A stretch of 64,000 bases of DNA from Clavulina sp. PMI_390. Taxonomy: Eukaryota > Basidiomycota > Agaricomycetes > Cantharellales > Hydnaceae. Each line of letters opens with the position of its first letter. The first letter of the stretch is position 1. Both the position numbers and the translations under genes were made by a program. The notes beneath the pieces are model-generated. The model did no database searches and was not told the origin of the DNA. It was given only the letters and a program-made list of their open reading frames with translations. Positions 34,460 to 45,353 of this stretch are shown here, piece by piece. The DNA lies in contig WIDE01000094.1 of NCBI GenBank assembly GCA_015039315.1, positions 1-64,000 on the forward strand. The letters are read 5' to 3'.

Positions 34460-35232
34460 TGGATTTTTGCATCGCTACTTCCCTGTTCCTGCAGGATGGG
34501 AGTAGCTCATCCTGTTGAAGCAATGCCACCTTCGTATCACCGTAAATAACACTGTTTTTTGTGATAATTCACTCTTTTCTCTTGCCGAATTTTTTTGAGA
34601 GAAGTGAAGGGTCGAACCATTGAACGTCACCAAAAAGAAAAACGTCGTCACCGTGACCGTGACTGTTCCAAACAAACTCCGCTGGCTGTTGAACGATGCC
34701 AATTAACACTGACCCGCTCCTCGAAGGGCTTCATTGTGGCGCATCCCAACCTCATGTGTTTCTACGTACCCGCCCGCCAGAGTCATCATCTGGTCCTAGG
34801 CCTCTCAAGTTGTATTTTTCTGGCTGCCGTATCCCGACCCGAGCAAAAATTGCAATATCGTATTTCAAGTGACCCCATGTTGAGTCAGCGGGCTCTCCTC
34901 GGGCCACCCTGAACCCACCTCACCCTGTTGTCCACATCATCTATGATATTGCCCTTGCGCCCTCGGCACTACGCGCCGTTCCCCCTTGCGTTATAGTCCT
35001 ACGTCGACAGTGTCCTCTGTTTAACTTTCTCACCCAACCCCGTAATTACGCACCGTTTGCAGTGCACCGGCATACAGTCTTCTCGATTGACCAAATGTCC
35101 GCTAAATGAGATGCAGGGCGGACGGCGCGGAAAGGTACGGCCGGTGGCTCCCTTAGCTCATTTCCAGGTATAAGAGGCCTAGTTCTGTGCGCTGAAAAGC
35201 CTACATCTTCCCTCCCCTTCCGTTACTTCAAG
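34460..35232. other. Intergenic, PAP4-PAP5
   Basis: No gene is seen. A TATAAG box at 35169-35174 lies about 60 bp before the PAP5 ATG. The PAP2-4 promoter element is not recognisable here, which fits PAP5 and PAP6 being a separate branch. Confidence 0.5.
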
Positions 35233-37918
35233 ATGCTGAGCTTGTCCAAACTCGTTGCTCTTGTTGTCGCACTGTCCGCACCAGGCATCATCGCCGACAA
35301 TATTCCCGAGCTCCCACCCGTCCCCGTTGACCTTTCCACCCCTGTTCAGGCACGTCTCGCCTTCGATGGCGCCACTGGTATGTCCTGAGCTTTACTTTCA
35401 GTTTGGTGGCGGATGGCTGGAAACTCAGTCGCGGGTTTTTCTTGGCGTGGGAACGATGGACAGGAATGACAATTGGATGGAACACTTTCCAGCAAATCGC
35501 GAACCCGCAAGTCCACTATGGGCTCTCGCCCAACTCCCTTCAGTCTACCGCCTTGTCCTCTTCTTCGGTCAAGTATCAGACGTCGCGCACCTGGGCTAAT
35601 ACTGTGAAGCTGTCTGGCCTCCTACCAAGTACCACCTATTGTGAGTCGCTCTTATCTTTCCATGCTCAAGTCGCTAGCTTTTCATACCCGTCAAACGACG
35701 ATTGCCTTGTTGGTCCTTCGCTGGATGAATATCTGTGTGCCATCTTCTAGACTACAAGATTGACTCGACCAACTCTACTGTCAGCTCGTTTACCACAGCT
35801 CGAGCCCCAGGCGACGACACGCCATTCACCGCAGCACTTGTGATTGACTTGGGTGTCTTTGGCCCTGACGGTCTCTCCACGCGTAACACCTCGTCCACGA
35901 ACAAGACCATTACCTACCCTCTCAAACCGGGCGAGCACACCACAATTCAACGTCTGATGGCTATGAGCGATGTGTTTGATTTTGTCGTTCATCCTGGTTC
36001 GTCTTTCATCCCATAAACCATTTCAATCATACTATCCTAACTGCCTCATCTCGTAGGCGACTTTGGGTATGCTGGTCAGTACTCAAGCTATCATTGCGAG
36101 AATATGTCATCCCTCATCATCGATTTATTGTGTTCGCAATCATCACTTTCATATATTGCAGATAAGTGGCACAAGGAACTCAAACTCGGTTACATCCCTG
36201 GGTCAATGAACGAGAGCACCAGTCTGTACGAAGGGCTTATTGAGCAATTCTAGTGCGTATCAACGTCAATATTACACATCTCGCTGAATGATCCCAGGCT
36301 AACGTATTTCTTTGCGGTCAACCCCCATCCGGCGTGTTTCTAAATCTATCCTTCTCCTTGACTAACAACACGCCCAACTTCGATGCGCTTCAACTCTCCC
36401 AATCAGTGATCAACTGTCCGTCGTCAGCTCCGTCAAACCCTACATGGTTGGTGCGGGGAACCACGAGGCCAACTGTTTAGACGGTGGCCACGGAAACCTT
36501 ACCGAGGCAACATTCTGCCCCCCAGGCCAGACAAACTTCACCGGGTTCATCAACCGATTTGGGCTTACGATGCCAGGCTCTTCCAGCAGCAGTCTGGTCG
36601 CTGAGCGATTTGGGCTCTTCGGTCTCAATGACGACGTCAACGTCGAGATCAATGGCAAAAATACCAACCCTGCGCACTGTCAGATGCAGCGTCCCTTTGT
36701 CGATTCACACCTCGCCGCTGGCGAAGCTTCGTGTGCTACTCGTACCACCAGTGCGAACGTCACTACGGCCGCGGCACTTCCACCCTTCTGGTACTCTTTC
36801 GACTATGGCATGGTGCATTTCATCATGATTACCACGGAAACTGACCTCGGTAATGGGCTTATCGGCCCGGATGAGCGCGGCGGGGGCCAGGGCGATATCG
36901 ACGGGCCGTTCGGTAGCTATCCCAATCAGCAGGTCGATTTCATCGACCAGGATTTGGCGAGTGTTAATCGCAGTGTAACTCGTAAGCTTTTTATCATCCA
37001 TTCTTTTTCTTCGGTTAATTCCTCATCCAATGAATCCACACTCTCCTGCGTTATTGGCGATGTTATTCACTGACGGTATCCAAATCATACCCTTCCTTCC
37101 ATCTCCTTGATTTTGTCTGGATCTTCCTTCATCTCAGCTTGGGTGGTAGGTCATATGGTCTCTCATCACTATTTTTTGGCTTCCTCTTGCTTTTCGCCGT
37201 CTGGATATTCACCATTCCACTCGCACTTCTCAAAGGTTGTCGCCGGCCATCGCCCCTGGTATGTTGCCAATGAATTCCCCTGTACCAACTGCCAAACCGC
37301 ATTCGAGAATCTCTTCATCAAGCACAACGTGGACATAGGGCTCTTTGGTACGTCTAACCTTCTGACTTGATGCATCCCATGTAAACATTGGTTTCATCGA
37401 CGACACAGGCCACTGCCACAACCAACAACTAATTGCGCCCATCAAGAACAATCAAACCGACCCTAATGGATGGAACAACCCTTCATCTCCCGCTTATGGT
37501 ACGCATCCATTTGTGTGTTTGATTCATTACCAAAAACCAAACTAATCTTGTTTCATCTCCTTGCTGCGCCCTTCGATTATCATCTACCTGGGATGTCGTC
37601 TAATCTTGCTGCTTCGCACTATATTCATCGCCCTTGAATGTTCAATTACCGTCTGCTGCCCCATTTCTTGCCAAAAATGCGCATTCTCGACTCACATTTT
37701 TCTCGCCATTAGTCGTCAATGGTGCTGCTGGCCATTTTGAGGGTCTTAACCCTCTATATAACGTCTCTTGGCTCCCCCTTGCTTATGGTGATGATACCGA
37801 TTATGGCTTCAGCCAACTTGTATTCAAGGACCGTCAGCACGTTGAAATCCAGTTCATCAACAGCGGTTCCGGTAACATCACATTCAGTCAGACCCTTTTC
37901 AAGGATCACATCTTCTAG
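35233..37918 (+). CDS. Secreted purple acid phosphatase, copy 5 (ten exons)
   Basis: It starts MLSLSKLVALVVALSAPGIIA (signal peptide). Motifs are IDLG, GDFGYA (18-nt exon 36057-36074), GNHE, VAGH and GHCH. The 8-nt exon is 37138-37145 (CTTGGGTG). This copy and copy 6 form a subgroup. They share GGHG(N/A) instead of GGSGN after GNHEANC, VAERFGLFGL, ITTETDLGNG instead of IDTETD, ERGGGQGDIDGPF and extra cysteines in the insertion. The KR-rich, Ala-rich linker of copies 1-4 is replaced by a shorter Cys/Thr-rich one. It ends KDHIF. Confidence 0.87.
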
Positions 37919-38293
37919 TAGGGAGGCATGATCAATATTATAGATCTTTGTTGCTTGCTTGTGTAGCACTAAACCATGTCATTCGTTTAGTTTTGACTGA
38001 TTTTCTACTTTAATCAAATACGAACACAGAGCAATCACATTTTGGCAAGCCAAAGCATTGCGAACTGACAATGCAGAAAGGCGTTCGAGAATCGCTGAGC
38101 TCAGCAGCGATTGGAACGACCTGTAATTTATGAATACTAGTTAATAGCCTATTTGTCTTGGGTTCGAGGGCAAAGGCGTGCTGGATAACAATGGATAACA
38201 GTGAATTTGGCTGGTTCCAAACGTGAAGGTATCTAAGGCCACTGCTTAACGGAGAAAGAGAGGCCACACAGGAGCCGCCTTATCCGTACTAAT

Positions 38294-38328
38294 CCCCCCC
38301 CCCCCCCCCCCCAAAAAAAAAAAAAAAA
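38294..38328. repeat. Homopolymer pair: C run then A run
   Basis: Nineteen C followed by sixteen A. It could be a poly-A trace of a retroposed sequence or simply a mutational or sequencing hotspot. Confidence 0.8.
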
Positions 38329-39219
38329 GGAAGCTATCTAAGGTACATGTATACAAAAGGTGATTCTATTGGTCACCCTCCTGCTTTTGTGTCACAAAAT
38401 GATAGTCCCCATCAATTGCAACACAAATCAACTGCTCAGCGGTGAAAATCGGGATATGTTGCTGCAACGGAGACCTGACATCTGATGCAATCGATTTGTC
38501 GGCGAGCAAGCAAGTCTCCGGCCTGACGCACGTTCAGTTGGACAAGTGGACTAGTGGGGTTGGCGGGCGGGCCGGAGGGGTTCAATGACAGAGTCCATCG
38601 GGCGATTTAGTTCTACCAGAGGTCAGGAGGCAATGAGACAGGCAATAATGTCGAGAAGAAAGAGGAATAGCATAGTCCTAAATTCGGTGAAGCCAGAACT
38701 CGAGTATGAAGAGGTTATATACACAAGAGAAATGAACATCAACTACAACAAGAAAACTAGCTTGGAGTCACTCGAAAAAAGGAACGAAATCCTGGAAACG
38801 TCGAGGTGGTTGTCCAACAAGTTGAGCAAGACGTGCTCGGCACTATCCAGAGTCATTTCAATGATTGGCCGTCATTTCCGGTGACAGGCGAGAGCCGCAC
38901 CTTCGATTTGGACGTGACCAGGAGAGGGGTGGTCGATTGTCACCACCACCTCCCCTGGCATAAACCGGCTCCGGTTCGGAAGTGAGGTTGATAACCACCC
39001 GGGAGGGGGTGAATAGAACCACCCATTTACAAAAGGCTCAAAAGACATCAAGCTTATAATCCTACAGAAGGAAAGGATTTATTCGAAGGGGAGCAGTTCA
39101 CTATAGGAAGGAGTCAGAACCTCCAGGTTTTGGTCCCAGATACGGCTAGCGAGATAGATCGAGGAGAAATCACCTTCTCAATGAGGAACAAAGCAGGTAA
39201 ATAAAGGTAAAGATGTAAT

Positions 39220-39316
39220 GCCCGTCAGCGACCTGTGGTAGCGCCTTCCGAGGCTCGTATGGGATTTCTATTGGTCCTGCTGAAAAGGTTAATATAGAAT
39301 ACGGCAGCTGACGGGC
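39220..39316. repeat. Short inverted repeat
   Basis: GCCCGTCAGC at 39220-39229 and its exact reverse complement GCTGACGGGC at 39307-39316 enclose 77 bp. It could be a small hairpin-forming element or MITE remnant; no target-site duplication is obvious. Confidence 0.6.
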
Positions 39317-40770
39317 CTCACGTCATCACATAGACAAGATACCACAGCAATATAACAACCCAGGAGTTTCCCGTCCGCCCATGAGTCGGGCTGTAGCAGT
39401 TACTAGAATGTTGTCGACGATGGGTTAATAGCCCACAGATAATGCTTTACAGTACAAGAATAGCACACGGTCAATCAGGACCATAGGGCGAGGGGCGTAA
39501 CGCGCTCATAGCCGATGGTCACGGGTAAAGCGGCTCGAAGATAGAACGGCTCGGAATATTTTTGTAGCTATTGCCGGCTTCTAGGCACCATGCATATCTG
39601 AAACACGTCGTGCAAAAGATTCTTGTACAAGCATTCAGGTGATGAAATCGTTTTGACTGAGCCTTTCAGCCCTCTCAAATCTCTCCAAAGCTTCATATTT
39701 GATCATGCTTGGATTTGTCGGAACCTCTGAGCCATGACCTCGGAACACTCTCAAGTCATTGGTCACGTTGATGATATATTAACTGGTCCGGTGTCATCTG
39801 ACAGCCGTAGAAGCCTCATCCGCGTCAGATGGCCGCTGTAACACCGTAACTCCGCTATAAAAGTACAAGGACCCAGCATGTTTCGAGCTTCCCCCTCCCT
39901 CCTCCCCTCCAAGGCCCCCCAGTCCTGGCTCGTGCATCCACAGGCACATATAGCTCTGTTTCCTCGTCATATCTGATAGGAGTTTAGAGAATGGCCACTG
40001 CTGATACAAACTCTCCGTCCTTGAATGTGTGTCCTTAAGTGTGCAGCAGAGACAATAGAACTAACCCAACCGTCAAATTAGGGCGCCGGAAATCGTTTTG
40101 ATCACACCGAAACGCCTCTCTCTAGGCAGCATAGTTCACTACCCACACCCCAGCCATCGTTCAAGATATCAAGCACCAGCCAATCCAGTATGCAGCGCGT
40201 TTTCCTTGTCTCACTGCCTCTCTAACCATATCACGTAGATGGAGGATGCGTCTATCCACTCCCTGAACCTGAAGAGGATGTTACGCAGGAAGTGGTGGGC
40301 CACTGCGGTGTGGTAGAGAGTGGCCACCTTGCTTCATCCTCACAATCCACCTGTTTTCAAGACCAATGCCAGTGCCAACCGCATTTACTCGCCAATCCCA
40401 TTCACATCTCCCATCAACATAATGGGTCTGCTCTCAGGTTGGACTTGGAGGTTAATAGACCACTCTCACACTTCCCTTCTACCCCACCACTTGAGGATGA
40501 TCATGCTTATAGCAGTGAGTCTGTGTGGTCTCATGTGGTTATTTGATACTTACTCACAAGCTCTGACAATGGATTTCAAACTATCACAGCCTTCCTGAAC
40601 TTACCAATGCTGCAAAATCAGTGGCAGAGAGTTTTTGAATGGATGCAAAAGACTGTTGTCAGTGTGAACTGGGGCAGAACTTTGAAGGTGGCAGCAAACA
40701 TTTGTGAGATTATTCATACAGTGTTCTGGTTTTTGCGGGGAAAGGAATAGTAATAGGAGCAGGCAAGGTC

Positions 40771-40801
40771 AAGGAAAGGAAAGGAAAGGAAAGGAAAGGA
40801 A
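40771..40801. repeat. Pentanucleotide microsatellite (AAGGA)n
   Basis: Six perfect copies of the 5-bp unit plus one base. Confidence 0.9.
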
Positions 40802-41180
40802 CTTAGGGGAGGTCAGAGATTCCCAGCCTTTCTACATCCATCACACTGCCAAGGAAAAGAGATGATTGATGAGACATATGCAGTACACTACAACAAGAAT
40901 TGATGATAATAACTCATGAAGAAGTCTGTGCAGGATTACCCAGTGCCAGAGATCATGAGATTGCAAGAATATGAGATTAGAGGCAGAAATGGAAGAAAAA
41001 ATAACAGAATAGCAGTCATTCTAGGATAGCAAATAATTACTGCATAGATATAGTTGATATTTGATGAGATGGTTTGTTCACTGAGAAGTTTGTGCGCCCT
41101 ATAAGAGGTTCACCGGGATTGTATGTTTCGGGGAGGGAAGAGGGCTGTTGTATGGTCTACATGGCATTTGCAAGAGGACC

Positions 41181-41277
41181 TTAGCCTTCCCAGACAAATC
41201 CGCATTTGCGACATCTCTAGAAAAAGGGGAAACGATGTGTAACGTGCTTATGTTGTGTGTTTAGTAACATCAGACTT
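41181..41277 (-). pseudogene. Last exon of a fourth BRI3-like gene, cut by the gap
   Basis: On the minus strand 41181-41216 encodes RCRKCGFVWEG then TAA. It is the same 36-nt last exon as the BRI3-like gene at 44289, which ends in TGA. From 41183 to 41277 the sequence matches 44291-44385 exactly over 95 bp and runs straight into the Ns. Either a real fourth paralogue continues inside the gap or the scaffolder placed a copy of the same repeat here. The changed stop codon and only weakly similar 3' flank argue that it is not simply the same locus read twice. Confidence 0.6.
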
Positions 41278-41923
41278 NNNNNNNNNNNNNNNNNNNNNNN
41301 NNNNNNNNNNNNNNNNNNNNNNNNNNNNNNNNNNNNNNNNNNNNNNNNNNNNNNNNNNNNNNNNNNNNNNNNNNNNNNNNNNNNNNNNNNNNNNNNNNNN
41401 NNNNNNNNNNNNNNNNNNNNNNNNNNNNNNNNNNNNNNNNNNNNNNNNNNNNNNNNNNNNNNNNNNNNNNNNNNNNNNNNNNNNNNNNNNNNNNNNNNNN
41501 NNNNNNNNNNNNNNNNNNNNNNNNNNNNNNNNNNNNNNNNNNNNNNNNNNNNNNNNNNNNNNNNNNNNNNNNNNNNNNNNNNNNNNNNNNNNNNNNNNNN
41601 NNNNNNNNNNNNNNNNNNNNNNNNNNNNNNNNNNNNNNNNNNNNNNNNNNNNNNNNNNNNNNNNNNNNNNNNNNNNNNNNNNNNNNNNNNNNNNNNNNNN
41701 NNNNNNNNNNNNNNNNNNNNNNNNNNNNNNNNNNNNNNNNNNNNNNNNNNNNNNNNNNNNNNNNNNNNNNNNNNNNNNNNNNNNNNNNNNNNNNNNNNNN
41801 NNNNNNNNNNNNNNNNNNNNNNNNNNNNNNNNNNNNNNNNNNNNNNNNNNNNNNNNNNNNNNNNNNNNNNNNNNNNNNNNNNNNNNNNNNNNNNNNNNNN
41901 NNNNNNNNNNNNNNNNNNNNNNN
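41278..41923. other. Assembly gap (646 N)
   Basis: Unknown bases. To its left is the 3' end of a BRI3-like gene on the minus strand; to its right is the middle of PAP6. By comparison with intact paralogues, about 0.97 kb of BRI3-like gene and about 1.0 kb of PAP 5' half are missing. The true gap is therefore probably nearer 2 kb or more than 646 bp. Confidence 0.95.
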
Positions 41924-43582
41924 AGTCTGTACGAAGGGCTTATTGAGCAATTCTAGTACGTACTAACGTCAATATGACACGTCTTTCTAAATGATCTCAA
42001 CCTCATACGACGTGCTAACCTATATCTTCTTTGCGGTCGACCAATAACACACTCGACGTTGATGCTCTTCAACCCTTCCGAACAGTGATCAACTATCGCC
42101 TGTCAGCTCCATCAAGCCCTACATGGTTGGTGCGGGCAACCATGAGGCCAACTGTTTGGATGGTGGCCACGGAGCCTTCACTGAGGCGTCATGGTGCCCT
42201 CCAGGCCAGACAAACTTTACCGGGTTCATCAACCATTTCGGGCTCACGATGCCTGGCTCTTCCAGCAGCAGTCTGGTCGCTGAGCGATTTGGGCTCTTCG
42301 GTCTCGACATCGACGTGGACGTCGAGATCACTGGCACAAACAACGACTTTGCGTACTGCCAGAGGCGGCGTCCATTTGTTGATTCTTATCTCGCCGCTAG
42401 TGAAGCCGTGTGTGGTGTTCGCCCCACGATTGTAGACACTACGACTGCCGCGGCGCTCCCACCGTTCTGGTACTCTTTCGACTACGGAATGGTGCATTTC
42501 GTCATGATTACCACGGAAACTGACCTTGGCAATGGGTGGATTGGCCCAGATGAGCGTGGTGGAGGCCAGGGCGATATCGATGGGCCATTCGGCAGCTATC
42601 CCAATCAGCAGTATGATTTCATCGACCAGGATTTAGCGAGCGTTGACCGTAGTGTAACTCGTAAGCTTTATTTCTTACATTGTTTTGCACGAATTCACAA
42701 TCTACTGCGTTGTTGGTGACGTTACTTACTGACGGTATCCAAATCCCATCATTGATTCTATATCCTTGCCTTCTTATGTGGTTTCTTCATTTCAGCCTGG
42801 GTGGTACGTCATGCTGTCTCCAGTTGCTCGGTCTTGGCTTCCTCTAACTTGACCTTCTCTGGACAATCGCTACTCCACTCACACCTTATAAAGGTTGTCG
42901 CCGGCCATCGCCCGTGGTATGTCGCCAACAAGAGCCCTTGCACCATATGCCAAGCTGCATTTGAGGATCTCTTCATCAAGCACAACGTCGACATCGGGCT
43001 CTTTGGTACGTCCAGCTTGGTCGCATGATGCCTCCATCTGAACATCGCTTTGGCCGGCTTTTCAGGTCACTGCCATAATCAACAGCTAATTGCGCCCATA
43101 AGTAAAAATAAAACTGACTCTAATGGATGGAATAACCCTTCCGCTCCTGCTTATGGTACGCGTCTTTTTTACCTGTTGCTTTACCTGAGGACTCGTTATC
43201 AGACTACAAGCTAATTCATACCCCTGCTCCTGAATTTGGATATGGTTTATCTGGGATCTCGTGTGGTGTTGCTTCGTCGCGCCATGCTTATAACCCTTGA
43301 ATATCCCGTCCCCGGCATTTTTGTTATTTTCTCCCCAATACTACGCATCCTCGACTCCCATTTCTCTCGCCATTAGTGGTCAACGGTGCTGCCGGCCATT
43401 TTGAGGGCCTTAACCCTCTATATCACGTCCCTTGGCTCCCACTTACTTATGGGGATGATACAGATTATGGTTTCAGCCAGCTTGTATTCAAGGACCGCCA
43501 GCACGTTGAGATCCAGTTCATCAACAGCGGTTCTGGCGATATCACATTTAACCAGACTCTCTTCAAAGAGCACAGTATTTAG
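41924..43582 (+). CDS. Secreted purple acid phosphatase, copy 6 (5' half in gap)
   Basis: The visible part begins inside the exon reading SLYEGLIEQF, identical in protein to copy 5, and continues to the end. GNHE, VAGH (in VVAGHRPWYVANK) and GHCH are intact. The 8-nt exon is 42796-42803 (CCTGGGTG). The signal peptide, D-x-G and GDxxY motifs must lie in the gap. Subgroup features shared with copy 5 are GGHGAFTEA, VAERFGLFGL, ITTETDLGNG and RGGGQGDIDG. One difference is QQYDFID for QQVDFID. What can be seen has no stop or frameshift, so the gene is probably functional. Confidence 0.85.
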
Positions 43583-44288
43583 GAAGAAGTATTATATGAG
43601 CTGTTCCTTCATTCTTCCTGCGGCTGACATGCAACATATCATGCGCTTGTTAATTTAGGTTCATTTTGTAGTTTTACTGTTGAACTCGAATGTTACGCTT
43701 TTGTTCTCTGTTCAAGCCTAGCCTTGCTTGTGTGTCGCAGACTGATCGACATAACCTCTAGAAGATAAACAAGGAGATGTGCCAGAACTTGCAGACTTGT
43801 CTCAAAACAGATTCAGGTGGCCCCTGATGGTCTCCTTGCTACATCCATGTAGAGCTTTGGTAATGGCCGGCATTTTTTTTTTTATCAGAGGTGATACTAG
43901 CCTGCCTTGGAATCTTAGTTCGCAATGATGACAATGAAGTAGAGCCCGCCTCCAGCAAGAAAGATTTGTATTATTATGCAGATGACAGAGTAGGACAACA
44001 GTGGGTGCTCAACAGAAGACGGCTCTCATGGAGTGGCTGCATCAAGTAGGGGAGGAGGAACGAAGAATGCAGCTGAAAAAAAAATGGAAACAGAATGGGG
44101 ATGAACAGTAAAGCGACAAATTGACGGCTAGTCTAACGCGGCGAATAATTAGTAAATATATAGGGATGAGGGATGATGGGCTATTCTTTGTTTCTTCGCT
44201 GGGAAGACCAGTCCCGGCGTGAGGTGTGGGGGAGGTTATGTTCGGGAGTATTAAGAGGATCAAGGACCCATGCTGTGTTGTACACCCC
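43583..44288. other. Tail-to-tail spacer PAP6 / BRI3-like 1
   Basis: The 3' ends of the two convergent genes. T-runs near 43874 and 44080 are the only features. Confidence 0.5.
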
Positions 44289-45353
44289 TCAGCCTTCCCA
44301 GACAAATCCGCATTTGCGACATCTCTAGAAAAAGGGGAAACGATGTGTAACGTGCTTATGTTGTGTGTTTAGTAACATCAGACTTACTCGTTTTCTGTCA
44401 AGGCTAAGAGGTGGTAGACGCAATAAGAAAGGGTTATCAGTGTTGGGTAGAGGGAAGCTGAGACAAAATGGGAAATTGACATACCATAGACAGAACATAC
44501 CAAAGGGAAACAGGAAGACTGCAGACACGATCCCAATGGCCTACCATAGCACGGAAAGAAAGGAAAGATAAGTTTCTTTGGGATGGGCACAAAAAAAATT
44601 AGTACTTACTCCGTATTTCACTTGGTAGTCGTGAAAGCCCCTTGAGCATCGGTCATCTCGTGGCCGACTATGTAGCGGCACCGTCCCGACCTCTGCTTGT
44701 GCAGGAGTTGCGTATGGGGATGTTTCGTGCATTGCGTACGGCTGCATCATTGGAACCGAAGTGCTGGGAGCCACCACCGTGACTATTGCTGCGGTCGGGA
44801 TTGGGGATGGCGCACGTGTGCTGCTAGGTCGCGAGTTCACGATCGGGAACGACTCTTGTGATGAGAGGTTGAAGGTCGGGCGTGATAGGGAGGGTTGAGG
44901 TAATGGTGGTAGCGGAGGGGAAGGCGGGGAAGAGGAAAGATGAGCCTCATGATGAGATGGGTGGAGTGAGGAGCGAGACGAAGAAAATTGAGGTGCTGGC
45001 AGAGGCCGGGGAGCTGGAGCTGGAGATGGAGATGGAGCAGGCGGTGGAAATGTCTCGTCGTATGTCGGAGGCAATTCTGCTGACTCCAAGTGCACTGTCA
45101 GCACAGGTCCATTGGGTCGGCCGTAGATATCATATGAAGTCGCAGGGAACGTAGGTTCGTGCGTTGGGATGGAGAAGCCTGAGCCAGAGTTAGGCTCGGT
45201 AGGGTAGGAGAGTGAGGGAGCACATGGAGCGGTCTCTGGATAAGCTGCTGAGCTCGCGAGCATTGCCTTGGCCATCGTGATCGGAAGATGCGAGGTTGGG
45301 TGTGGAACGGTTTTCGCGACTGAGGGAGATGAAGTGGCCTTGTCAACAATCAT
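44289..45353 (-). CDS. BRI3-like zinc-ribbon membrane protein, paralogue 1
   Basis: Exons 44610-45353, 44485-44540, 44388-44403 (16 nt) and 44289-44324 give 283 residues. The start is the MIVDKAT Met at 45353, which matches MIVETEQ and MIIEVDQ in the paralogues; an ATG seven codons upstream is less likely. Most of the protein is disordered and Pro/Ser-rich, with PPTYDETFPP near 105-115, a possible WW-domain or Nedd4-type PY ligand. The C-terminus is the conserved part: CSRGFHDYQVKYG, one hydrophobic helix (AIGIVSAVFLFPFGMFCL), then CLDRKRRCRKCGFVWEG with a CxxC pair. This resembles brain protein I3 (BRI3)-type small membrane proteins of endosomes and lysosomes. The precise role is unknown. 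Confidence 0.78.

Larger units (their letters stand above)
37919..41180. other. Intergenic or transposon-derived region left of the gap
   Basis: 3.3 kb without a supportable gene. It holds a homopolymer pair (38294-38328), a Lys/Glu-rich 99-codon frame (38585-38884) of AT-richer base composition, a 10-bp inverted repeat (39220-39229 with 39307-39316) and a pentanucleotide repeat (40771-40801). Short broken coding-like pieces occur near 40320-40750. The mixture suggests old mobile-element debris, but no transposase, reverse transcriptase or paired LTRs could be recognised. Confidence 0.45.

Noticed and set aside
39214..39400. Solo LTR beginning TGTAATGCCCG
   Set aside because: No matching CA end with a target-site duplication and no second copy in the window. 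Only the short inverted repeat is reported.
40292..40740. Possible two-exon gene (MGLLSGWTWRLID.., then AFLNLPMLQNQWQRVF..)
   Set aside because: The only plausible splice puts a stop right after the junction, and the pieces cannot be joined in frame.
41255..41956. Long frames of X on both strands
   Set aside because: They are translations of the N gap.
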